Positions 52,701-61,958 of a stretch of DNA of 64,000 nucleotides are shown in pieces. The position numbers and the translations under genes were made by a program. Each line of letters opens with the position of its first letter. Positions within the stretch are counted from its first letter, which is position 1. This stretch comes from Adiantum capillus-veneris (Eukaryota; Streptophyta; Polypodiopsida; Polypodiales; Pteridaceae): contig CM043966.1 in the NCBI GenBank assembly GCA_014529385.2, positions 89,598,587-89,662,586 of the forward strand. The letters run 5' to 3'. Below the pieces are notes generated by a model that was not told where the DNA came from, ran no database searches, and saw only the letters and a program-made list of their open reading frames with translations.

Positions 52701-54666
52701 AAACCTAATTAGAATGGGACAGGGAACGGAAGCCTGAAAATGGCCGTTCCCTATAACAATGCTAGATTTACCTATAAAGAAAAGAGCAAGCTACAGCCTC
52801 ATAATAATCATCGATCGCAAGACGAGACTCTGAGTAATTATAGACCCATGATACGACCTAGAAGATGATATTTGATAATGTAGAATAATATAAAGAAACA
52901 TGATCTGGAGATCTTCTTTCCTTTGATATGTCTCGAATTACCAGTCATCCCAATTAAAAGGTCACATTACTTACTACATAAACCTAAAAACCTAGTATGT
53001 TCCCCATTGATACCTAAAATGCTCCTCCACTTGCAGTGTTTTGGTCCTTGAGCTCCTATTAAAAGGGTTCCTCACATTCATTCATCTATAAGGCCAAATT
53101 TATGTTTAAGCATACCGTTTTTCATCATCTCACTTCTGTTTTCAAGAATGATTCATACCTCTTTTCGTCATCTAGCTTCTCCAATTGAAATCCACCAGCA
53201 AATCCAAATCGATGTGCGTCCGAGGCTACATTTATGATTCTACCTTCCACACCCATGTCCTTCACAGTACCAACCATGACTTCCAATAGAAGTTTTGTCA
53301 ATAGAAAGTGCCCTGGCAAGGTTAACCATTTTCTATATTAGCAAAGAAAAAAAACTTGTATCAGCGAAGGCAACAACAGTTCCTTGCTTTAGCATATAGC
53401 ATATGATGCCTTAATGGGAAAATACAAACACTCTTCCTTCACTTAATTGACAGTAAAGTTAAGCTCTCTTCCAGGATTACAGATTCTAAATACTGATTTG
53501 TGGTCGGTGATATTTTCCGAGCGGCTACTGCCTATGTGGTCCTAGCCGCATGTGGCACTAGCAAATGCCCTTCAAAATTTATGCTAGCACTCACAATTTG
53601 ACCAAATGATGCTATGGCTGTTGCCTATGTGGCACTAGCAAAGTGCCCTGAAGAGTTTAAGATCTTTTGAATCAAGGGCATTCGCTAGTGCTACGTAGGC
53701 AGGAGCGCCCGAGATTTAATTGGATGAATTCTGAACAAGAGAAGAATTATTACCTAAATAATTCGTCGCAAATTGCAACTCAAGGCCATCACTTGAAAGC
53801 TTAAATGGACCACCAAGGATTCCTGCATTATTTCTTCGATCACAGAAAGAAAGTTAGGTGTAGAAAGAAAGAATTAAATCACATTTCATGGCTTAATCAA
53901 CCCAACACTTTGTAGAATGGCCAAATTACCAAGGCAGAATGTACACAAGCTTCCAACAATTTGCTGGAAGGCATTTGTCCTCCTCGATTCCACGTGCTTA
54001 TATGCCCACATAGTTCCGTCTAATTGGACAAATTGCCACTATACTTATCTATTTAAACAGTAATTAATTACTAATTAGGATAGTGACTTACATGAGAATG
54101 TTAAGAGGGAGGTTCAATGCTGTGAAGGACTTGTAAAACTCATGCACGGATTGCAACGAGCTGAGGTTGAGCTCGAGGACAAGAACTTGGGCGGTGGGAG
54201 TCTCTTCAAGAATGAGCTCTTTAGCCTTGGAGCCACTACCAACGTTTCGAACCGCCATTACAACACGTGTCCCTCTCTTAGCCAGCACTCGAGCGCTCTC
54301 GAACCCTATGCCACTAGTGGCTCCTGTCATCAAACGCCGATCCATGAATTCCCACCACCAACTCTCTCTCTCTCTCAGCACTTGCTTCAACCTTATCCTG
54401 TTAGTTTAGTACAACTATGTCTCCTAACTAGGCCAGTAATTTGCTGCTTGCATTGAACGATGTGTGTATGTGTGTGTGTGTGAGAGGGGAGAGAGAGAGA
54501 GAGAGAGGGGGGGGGAGGGGGGGGGACACATACCTGTGATGATGGCAGTGAGGTGAGAGGCATCTATGCCGTGCGTCACTTCCTCAGCAGTTGCATACGA
54601 CGTGAACCCGAAGACGCCTCCACTGCTTCTACTCTCACTCCACCATGGTACCCAACCCATTTCCAA
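49397..54666 (-). CDS. Short-chain dehydrogenase/reductase, TIC32/retinol-dehydrogenase-like, 8 exons
   Basis: Exons (minus): 54,666-54,534; 54,323-54,092; 53,833-53,754; 53,312-53,159; 51,499-51,421; 50,646-50,565; 49,716-49,655; 49,567-49,397. All introns are GT-AG. Total is 993 nt, in frame, 330 residues plus TGA. Motifs: YATAEEVTHGID near residue 24, cofactor loop TGATSGIG (44-51), VVMAVRN, INNAGIL (122-128), catalytic Asn146, Ser179, Tyr207 and Lys211 (YAKTK), and PGIVVTR after the active site. Such enzymes use NADP(H) to oxidise or reduce small substrates. The N-terminal AEEVTHGID phrase and overall layout match the plant TIC32 group, whose Arabidopsis founder is a chloroplast inner-envelope protein. 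Substrate and location here are inferred. The only clearly intact host gene in the window. Confidence 0.94.
49743..49789. repeat. (CT)n in SDR intron 6
   Basis: About 22 CT units (GA on the gene strand) start about 30 bp upstream of exon 7's acceptor. Length changes here could affect splicing. Confidence 0.95.
51093..51241. repeat. MITE-like repeat copy A (SDR intron 5)
   Basis: It starts ATAGCTACCAGGATGGG and ends GGCCATTCCTTGTAACTAT, so the ends are inverted repeats of each other. The inside has GGGATTCGGAACGGG. It is related to copies B and C. Confidence 0.75.
51630..51802. repeat. MITE-like repeat copy B (SDR intron 4)
   Basis: It starts CATGATTACCAGGAACAG and ends ATGGCCATTCCCTGTAACAAG. 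It shares GAATGGGGATTCGGAAC and CTCRCGTCTAAAACACG-like words with the other copies. Confidence 0.78.
52325..52472. repeat. MITE-like repeat copy C (SDR intron 4)
   Basis: It starts CATAGTTACCAGGAATGG and ends CCATTCCCTATAACAATG. These ends pair over about 17 bases. It lies in the same orientation as copies A and B. Confidence 0.8.
52441..52997. repeat. Recent tandem duplication, 289 bp unit (SDR intron 4)
   Basis: Two copies, starting AAGCCTGAAAATGGCC at 52,441 and 52,730, are nearly identical to CATAAACCTAAAAACCTA. The unit begins within the right end of MITE-like copy C, so a partial fourth MITE end was copied with it. Confidence 0.92.
53518..53711. repeat. Foldback MITE-like element (SDR intron 3)
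   Basis: The ends pair: CGAGCGGCTACTGCCTATGTGG on the left and CTACGTAGGCAGGAGCGCCCG on the right, followed inward by CACTAGCAAATGCCCTT and AAGGGCATTCGCTAGTG. A second GCCTATGTGGCACTAGCAAA lies in the middle. Confidence 0.82.
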
Positions 54667-55263
54667 CTCTCTCTCTCTCCCCCCCTCTCACACACACACA
54701 CACTCACACTCTCTTCCTCTTATTAGTCCAACTCTTGTGAGGTGTGTGCGCGCGTGTTCCTATCCTGACTACCTGCAATGTGTGGAGGCCGTCAGTCACG
54801 GTCATTGGGTGATCTCCCCCCCCCCGCCGCCCCCCGCCCTCTCTCCCTCTCTCTTCTCTCTCTCTCCATGTTCATGCGTGCGTGTCGCGGTCATTGATTG
54901 ATTGAGGAGGGAGGGGCTTGTTTTGTGGCAGGTTTGTTGGAATGAACTTTATTCCTGTTTTGGTTCTCCTCCTAGGTATAACATCATTCCAACGATCGGC
55001 CCCAGCCCAACGTACATACGTTAAAGTATTGTGTATTATTTTGCCTAGCATGCCTCCCTTCAGACGTGTTCACACTTGCCAAAGGCACCACCCGCGCCTA
55101 CACAATCGGATTGTTCACACTGTGTGCGGCAATGAATCACATTTGTCATCGTGGATATATCGTTTGGCTTTCACACGTGCAATCATGAGATCATGGCCTC
55201 CCTAAAAAAGTGTTTCAAGGGTTTTGAGGTTGTCCATCATTTTGTGGGCCTAAGAAAGAGTTT
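54667..55263 (-). promoter_or_regulatory. SDR upstream region
   Basis: Directly upstream of the start codon the gene strand has GA/TG-rich tracts (54,668-54,720 and about 54,818-54,868). Plant 5' UTRs and core promoters often carry such GA runs. No convincing TATA box is seen. Plus-strand open frames here come from the CT tracts. Confidence 0.35.
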
Positions 55264-55457
55264 TTCCACATTTGAGTAATCAATTTATGCCACGATAGAC
55301 ACACACCCCTTATTGTAAGCATTTTTTGTGTAGTTCTAACACCCTCATAGATTGGGTTCATTCCACATTTGAGTAATCAATTTATGCCACAATAGACACA
55401 CACCCCTTATTGTAAGCATTTTTTGTGTAGTTCTAACACCCTCATAGATTGGGTTCA
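55264..55457 (+). repeat. Perfect-like tandem duplication, 97 bp unit
   Basis: TTCCACATTTGAGTAATC starts at 55,264 and 55,361. The two units end GATTGGGTTCA and differ at about one base (CACGATAG or CACAATAG). Confidence 0.95.
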
Positions 55458-55714
55458 GACGATACTAGCAACCCCGAACAAAAGGGTCAAGCCAAGGCTC
55501 CTATCCCAAGGAGGCAATCAACTATATATAGGATGAGCCTATCTTGTTGGGCTTGCTTAGCCTTGAGAGCCAAGGGATGGGGAGAAGGAATTGAAGTGTA
55601 GAGCACGAGGAACAAAGAAAGAAACAACGTCTATATAATAAGTCGGCAAAAGGGATTCCAAAAGGGGGACCTTCAAGGTGGCGGCATTTTCGCCCTTTGG
55701 CCATCCCTCACTCC

Positions 55715-55756
<42 letters not shown>

Positions 55757-56139
55757 ATAAGAGGAAAATTCCAGAAGCGCTAGCATTTCCACGTATTAAC
55801 AAAGGAAAATAGAACGAGAAAATATTGTGTGTGTGGCAATAACAATAGGCAAAGGACACAGTAGTGGTTTAACAACAATGATACACGATAATAAGAGCGG
55901 TAATATAGCCGCAATTATTATCGCGTTTATTACCTTGCATATTATCGACATACGGATTTTCAAAAATAAAGATACTCATTTAGTCCATCCAATTTGGATG
56001 GCCTAGATGAGCATCTTTACTGTTGACCTGCATAAAGTCATCTGATCTATGATCGTCTTCTTCAAGCACATAGTTCACATCATCAAATATTGGTCACTTC
56101 TTCTTAATACTCTTCTCTCACAAGGGAGCTCTATTTATT
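55458..56139. other. No gene seen; (GA)n
   Basis: Contains (GA)n at about 55,717-55,754 and AT-rich flanks. No coding domain recognised. Confidence 0.4.
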
Positions 56140-56560
56140 TCAAGGGGTTTGTATACTCATCTTTGATATTGAAGAGTGAGTCAAATCAACCAATGATTTG
56201 GCAGTTGATGCAATTGAACATTGACTTAAGAACCTCTGTGCATGATCATTTATTCTAGTACTAGGAGCAGACCTACAACCTTTAAGATAAGCATCGTATT
56301 TGACACTTTGTAGCATTGTCATTGCCATTGCCATGTTTGTGCCAATTGCCTCATACAAGCTAATTTTCTCCTCAGTACATGCATTCACTTCAACATGTTT
56401 GGTCTCAAACAAGTTTGAACACATGATTTGGTTTCCAAACTGCTTAGGGAAAAGAACACTTTGAATGAAAGGATACTTGCACTTGCTCTTGAGATCCAAA
56501 AGAACCTCCAACCCTTTTGCACTTATATGCTTTGACCTCTTAGTAGAATTAAAGGTCCTC
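56140..56560 (-). other. Unrecognised open frame
   Basis: A 123-codon frame, open a little further upstream, contains LDLKSKCKYPFIQSVLFPKQ, then EEKISLYEAIGTNMAMAMTM and a Ser/Thr-rich end. Lys/Cys- and Met-rich, no family recognised. It could be part of a transposon protein, given the LINE remnant next to it. Confidence 0.25.
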
Positions 56561-56949
56561 TCTATTTGTCACTGCATATTAAATCTTTTTGAATCTCCCC
56601 TTTGGTGGATTGCATATGGGACCTACTTCTCTACCTCGCTAAGATATTTTCTCTGTGCTTGTTGGCGTCCATTTGGCATTCTCAATGATTATGCATTCTG
56701 CTCATTATGACATCTATGATAGGTAGATATAGTTAGACAAATAAATTGAATTATCATCCACGAAGGTCAAATATGACCTATGGGACCGAAAACAAAACAT
56801 TACAAAGATCCTTTTATAGAACATAAGAAGGGGTAAGTGAGGGGGGATCCGGTTTGGGAGTTCAAAACTCTTGGATAATGGCTTTACCTTCTCGATAAAC
56901 TGACCATTGCCCTAATGTGTGCGCTTCTCACATCTTTTGGAGTTCTTTC

Positions 56950-57725
56950 TTCTTCTGTTTGAGTTAGGCGGGTGTTAGATCTTCTGCAAACAAAAATTTG
57001 GTGTCCTTCAAAAGCCTCAATTCCTCAAGGAGTTTGATTTGATCCGCTTTAGTCTTGAAAGTGAGGATTGCATGGTTGGTGCGATGTTGGTGTGTAAGAG
57101 AAGTGATTGTGGGGCTGACCCCATTGTACCATGTGGGGTGTTGTTTGGATGTGAGCAAAGGAATTGTGGAGCATTGAAGGCAATATCCTCTTGGCATTGT
57201 CGTTCATGTAGCGTGGACTAGTACTACACAATCTTCAACCTTACCAAAGATGATATTGCACTTGGGTTTTGACCTCCTTTGTGAGGGTGATATCTACTTC
57301 CACCTTTGTGTTATTGAGATTCAGGTCCCCCTCCCCTTTCTAGTCGCTTGGAAGCCCGCCAATGCGAACATTGAGGGCGATATCCTATTGGCATTGTCGT
57401 TTACGTAGCGTGGACACTACACAGTTTTCAACGTTACGAAAGATGATATCCTACACTTGGGTTTTGACCTCCTTTGTGAAGGTGGTCTCTACTTCCACCT
57501 CTATGTTATTGAGCTTGAATTCCATATATTCCATCTCTTCCTTTTTGGGATTCTTCACTATGGTGAATCGAGCCTCGATGGCGACGAGTCTATGCTTCAA
57601 CTCCTCATTCTCCTTGCAAAGCTTCTCGACTTCATTTTGAAGCTGTGCTATGCTGTTTGTGTTTGGGGTGTCTCCACAACCTCGGAGAATGTATACTTGC
57701 CTTGAGATGAGTCTCGAGTGGCCAT
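56950..57725 (-). pseudogene. LINE ORF1-like remnant
   Basis: From ATG 57,725 (MATRDSSQGKYTFSEVVE) and after a one-base shift, a coiled coil is read: LQNEVEKLCKENEELKHRL and IEVEVETTFTKEVKTQV. Then come DIALNVRIGGLP, an RNA-binding-like strand, and later ILTFKTKADQIKLLEELRLL with FAEDLTPA. The order coiled coil, NVRIGGL, FK-x-KADQIKLLE, EDLTPA is that of LINE ORF1 proteins, which coat element RNA. A ~196 bp internal tandem duplication and several stops inactivate it. It may belong to the same LINE family as the 19-22 kb element, but no overlap exists to test that. Confidence 0.65.
57172..57530. repeat. ~196 bp tandem duplication inside ORF1 remnant
   Basis: GATATCCTNTTGGCATTGTCGTT recurs at about 57,180 and 57,378. 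Both are followed by TAGCGTGGAC, then ACTTGGGTTTTGACCTCCTT and TACTTCCACCT. The copies differ by 10-15% plus gaps. Confidence 0.85.
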
Positions 57726-57759
57726 GATAGGCACATGCTTCCTATGAAGAGACCCAAAG

Positions 57760-57940
57760 AATCACTGCTAGAGAGTCACGGGTAGCTCGAATATAGTCGA
57801 AATCGGTAAATACGATTCTGAGAGTTGAGGGTAGTTCGCACAGAGTCGAGGTCCGACTAGTCAGACAAAGTAGGGGTTGTGGGTAGCTTGGACAAAGTCG
57901 AAATCCTGGGAATGATTAGATGTGTGGGCAAGGCAGTGCT
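57760..57940. repeat. Short degenerate repeats
   Basis: GGGTAGCTCGAATATAGTCG, GGGTAGTTCGCACAGAGTCG and GGGTAGCTTGGACAAAGTCG occur about 50-60 bp apart, each preceded by a GAG or GTTG string. Confidence 0.65.
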
Positions 57941-58044
57941 GGTTGGGAGGGCAAAGCTGTGTTAGCACTCTCCCACAAGGTAGCCCCTTGCCCAAGGGGA
58001 GGTTGAGGAAGACACAAGAAAGAGAAGTCTAGGGTTGCAATGTT

Positions 58045-58046
58045 GC

Positions 58047-58077
<31 letters not shown>

Positions 58078-59110
58078 TAGATAGAATATTATTATCCATC
58101 TATCTACCTCTCTTTCTACACTAATTTCTCCCTAATCTACACGCCTAGATAGAGAGGGTGTATCTACACCTAATCTCTCTATCTACAATCTCTATTTCTA
58201 CTCTCTACAGCCTAATATCTTCCTAAATCCCAACCTTACCTGTCTACTCTCTACCTAATTAATATCTCTATCCTCTAAGCATAGAGAGAGGTAAATCTCT
58301 ACACTCTCTCTACTCCCTCTCTCTATCTCTACACTCTACATATCCTCCCTCTATCTATCTACACCCTAATCTCTCTCTACTCTTCCTCTACACCCTAACC
58401 TCTATCCATATCTCTCGACACCTATTCTCTATCTCTACTCCCTTTATCTATAACCTAATTTCTCTCTTTACATTTAATCTCTCTATGTATCCTCCCTCTC
58501 TATCTACTCTGTCCACACCTCTCTCTAAACCCTAATTTCTTCCTAAATCCTAACCTTATCTATCTACACTCTCTATGTATCCTCCATCTCTACCTAATCT
58601 ACCTAAACTCTACACCCTCTCTATCTACTCTATCCACACATCTCTCTACACCCTAATCTCTTCTTAAATTCTAATCTTATCTATATGCTTTCTACCTGAT
58701 CTCTATATCTATCCTCTCTCTACCCTCTAAACGTAGAGAGAGCACTAAATAGAGGGAAATCTCTACACTCTCTTTATTCCCTCTATCTATCTTTACACTC
58801 TACGTATCCTCCGTCTCTCTATTTACACCTTCTCTACTCTCTCTATCTACATTCTAACCTCTCTCTACTCTCCCTCTACATCCTAACCTCTATCCACAGC
58901 TCTCTCTGTTTACCTAATCTCTATCTCTACACCTTTTCTACGTAGTCTCTACCTAATCTACTTAATCTCTACACCCTCTCTATCTACTCTATCCACATCT
59001 CTCTCTACATCCTAAACCTTGTATTGAATCCTAACCTTATCTATCTAATCTCTGTATCTACCCTCTCTCTACTCTCTCTATCCCCTAATCTCGACTCTCT
59101 CTATTGCTAC
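58045..59110. repeat. Almost G-free CTCTA/ACCCTAA pyrimidine-rich tract
   Basis: After (GA)n at 58,048-58,075, about 1 kb consists of irregular units like CTCTCTACACCCTAATCTCT and TATCTACTCTATCCACAYCT. Guanine is almost absent from the plus strand except for a few short GA islands near 58,150, 58,285 and 58,735. No coding. Confidence 0.85.
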
Positions 59111-59361
59111 CAGGGATTTGATATTTACGTAATTACCAAAAATTGTGTGATCACAAGGTCTTTCTAACACATATACTTAATCCCACTTAACATGATCACA
59201 AACAATCCGATTAAGAGCAACGTGAAAACCCGCAAAAAGCCCGCCGGGCTATTCAGTTTTTTCTGCAGGCCCGCCGAGAAAATCCAGTAGCCCAACAAGA
59301 CCGCATAATATATATAGGGCCCTGATCGGGTCCGTTGGGTGTTATTCTTTGAGCCATCTTG

Positions 59362-59368
59362 TGTGTGT

Positions 59369-59441
<73 letters not shown>
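59362..59441. repeat. (GT)n(GA)n compound microsatellite
   Basis: GT units with one interruption pass to GA units. It creates long Cys-Val and Arg-Glu frames that are not genes. Confidence 0.95.
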
Positions 59442-59445
<4 letters not shown>

Positions 59446-59669
59446 CCTTCGTAGGTGCGTCGAGAGGAGAGAGGGGGTCGTGTGGAAGCGTGCTCTGCAT
59501 CGCAATGCGTGGCATAAGTGGAGTACCTGACCACACGAACCGGGTATGTGTTGTGTGTGTGTGTATGCGTTGTGTGGTAGCGTGCCTTTTGTCGTATTGC
59601 GCAGCAGTGGTACCTTACCCCACAATGCGAGTGTGTGTATCAGTTGTTCTATGGAATAGTGCTTACCAC

Positions 59670-60060
59670 GGGGGCATCACCTCGGTGACGCGGGAAATAT
59701 GGTGTCCTTGTGGTAAGTATTGGCTCATTATCTGGGTACTACATTGGTAATGTGACGATTCTAATGTCCTTATGGTGAGTCAACTTTCCTTCTCCGTTCC
59801 AAAAAAACATATGGGTATTGATCGGTAACACAACTATATGATGCTCGTAAGCAAGCCATTATTTCTCTCTAGATTCGGGTGGCACTCAATCGGTAACACG
59901 GATAACTGAGTATCGTTTGTAGGAAGCATCTATTTTTGCATAAATGTGGCATTCAAGTCATTAACCCGGCTGTACAAACGCCATATAACTTGTATGTGCA
60001 TGTGTAGTTAATTTTTTAAGTATTAAGTATATGAAATACTTGGTCGGTAACGCGACCGTG
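59670..60060 (+). repeat. Degenerate array with GGTAACRCG core
   Basis: Cores TCGGTGACGCGGG, TTGGTAATGTGACG, TCGGTAACACAAC, TCGGTAACACGG, CATTAACCCGGC and TCGGTAACGCGACC lie about 62-86 bp apart. Several are followed 15-25 bp later by CGT or CTTGTGGTAAG-like words. Flanks of each unit are diverged. Confidence 0.55.
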
Positions 60061-60939
60061 AAGAGTATTTCATATACAAATGTTTGAATTGTTTGTTTTA
60101 AATATTCTTATAGAAATATATACTAGCTAATTATATTCAAAAGAATGCTTTATTCATCAATCATCATCGCTATTTTAAATGCTACATTTACATAAATTGT
60201 ATGTAAAAAAGTATATGCACACAATTTGCATGTTAAATATTGAATTTTATCTTTTTAAAGAGGAAGACGTTCTTTGCAATTTATGATTGGTTTGTATACT
60301 TTCAATGTTTTAAAATGGGCTAAAATAAAATTGGCAATATGTACATCACGATGCATGTATCTTCTAAGAGACATTTTTAAAAAAATGAATCGTTTGATAA
60401 CGTGCTAAATATAAACTCAGGTCTTATGTTCTATCAATTTTTTTTGAATTTTTTTGGGTTTTTAACATGTTTTATGAGATCTTGACAATTTTATTAGGAG
60501 TTATTTATTTTTATTGCATTTTACATGAGTAAACATACCATTTTAAAGTCAAAATGATTATCAACTTGAAGTGATATAATCTTGCATAATTTTTTGAATT
60601 CTTTAAGTCAGTGTATGCTTTGTTTGAACTAGTGTGAGAGTGCACGGTTAAAAATATAAGTAGCAAATTCACAATATGTTGAAATGTTTCAGGTTTGTAA
60701 TCTGTATTGTTTGATCTAGATGAAGTTCTTGAAAACTACTTGTTTGCTCTACATTTTCACAAGTAAACATTGCATTTTACAATGAAAATTATTTCCAGTG
60801 TGTATCAATATAATCGTGTACATTTCTTAAAGTCTTTAAGTCATGGTTATGGTTTCTCTAAACTAGTGTGAGAGTGTTAGTGCAGTGTGTACCCATGAAA
60901 TTGTATTTGATATGTTGTTTTTTATTGTCCAGTGCTAAA
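60061..60939. other. No gene seen
   Basis: Very AT-rich sequence. One weak duplication: GTCTTTAAGTCA... near 60,835 and TTCTTTAAGTCAG near 60,598, each followed by TGGTTT/TGTTTGAACTAGTGTGAGAG. Confidence 0.4.
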
Positions 60940-61350
60940 ATGACGAAGACAAAAATAAAATTATTATGGGCACCATTAAAAAGGAATGTATTTTGGCAAT
61001 ATCATCATGTAGAGATGGTCATATACAGCAGATTAGTGAAAGCGACGTCTTCATTAAAGACCTCACTAGCACTATATGGGAGAACACAGATCGTAGGCTG
61101 CGAGGTGAGGCCCCAATATGAGGTGCCGATTCCAACAGGGATTCGAGAATTTGACCCCCACCACAAGGTTAGGACAGTGTTGGGCAATTCGAAAGTCTGT
61201 TGCAGAGACTTAAAGGAAGATATTCCTCCCACCTGTGATATGAAAAAATTAGAGCTCTGGGATAAATTATGGGAGGAACAGAAGGTCAAGATGAAGCGGG
61301 TGAAATCTCAGCACCAAGCTTCCTTACCCAAGAGATTGAAGATGGCCTAA
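60940..61350 (+). CDS. Open frame of unknown function, 136 codons
   Basis: From ATG 60,940 (MTKTKIKLLWAPLKRNVFW) to TAA at 61,348, with no stop. The frame is open for 23 further codons upstream. The product is basic, with a central VRPQYEVPIPTGIREFDPHH and a charged C-terminus (WDKLWEEQKVKMKRVKS). The strong Lys/Arg content and lack of low complexity make it more protein-like than its surroundings, but it has no recognised domain. It may be a retroelement or captured exon rather than a gene. Confidence 0.3.
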   Translation: MTKTKIKLLWAPLKRNVFWQYHHVEMVIYSRLVKATSSLKTSLALYGRTQIVGCEVRPQYEVPIPTGIREFDPHHKVRTVLGNSKVCCRDLKEDIPPTCDMKKLELWDKLWEEQKVKMKRVKSQHQASLPKRLKMA

Positions 61351-61958
61351 GATCTACAAGCGGCTGTGGGTGGCCGATCAGTTTGTGCGCGTATGTCGTG
61401 TCAATGCAAGGAACTTGCCGATACACCACGTGCGAACCACAAATGGCTCCAAGCACACAACAAGCCTAAACTAGTAAGCTCAAAGATGACGATGGTGTGT
61501 CACTCACCGCTCTACGCTTGCTTCGTGGAGGATTCCTCGCCGCGAAGAAGAGGGAGATGCAGCTACGCCGTGCTCAACCGCCTCGCCGCCATCGTGCCGC
61601 CACAATGCTCGATCGCACACTCTCTCTCTCTCTCTCTCTCTCACGCATACACACACACATAAGGAGATGAAGAAGAAGAAGATGGAGATGGAGCAAGAGC
61701 ACTCTTCAATTGCACAAATGAGAGAATGAGTGAATTTTAGGTTTATTTGACTTCTATATGAGCTCATCCCATTCACACTTGGGAGCCCATGCTTAGCCAA
61801 CTAATCCCTTGAATGTTCCAGTTAGAGTGCACCTCTCATCGGCGACCACTCTTACCCTTTTCCTATTGGACCGACAAGCCCGGTACCTGACTCTACCAAG
61901 TAAATAATACAACGTCCGTCGTAGGTGATAAGGTGTCCGTGAGCCGTGAGGGTTAACA
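61351..61958 (-). repeat. Candidate LTR, minus strand
   Basis: On the minus strand a polypurine tract AGGAAGGGGGG (61,971-61,961) leads within two bases into TGTTAACCC, the look of a 3' LTR start. The following few hundred bases include (CT)n at 61,620-61,642 (GA on this strand). The far end is not defined. Upstream of the tract a short frame, IASEDGIYIRKGGM, resembles the end of a retroelement pol. Confidence 0.35.

Noticed and set aside
54566-54901. Plus-strand frame over the SDR first exon
   Set aside because: It is antisense to a well-supported exon and extended by CT and C-rich runs.
58138-58560. Telomere array
   Set aside because: ACCCTAA words occur but are embedded in variable CTCTA units, without consecutive CCCTAAA repeats.
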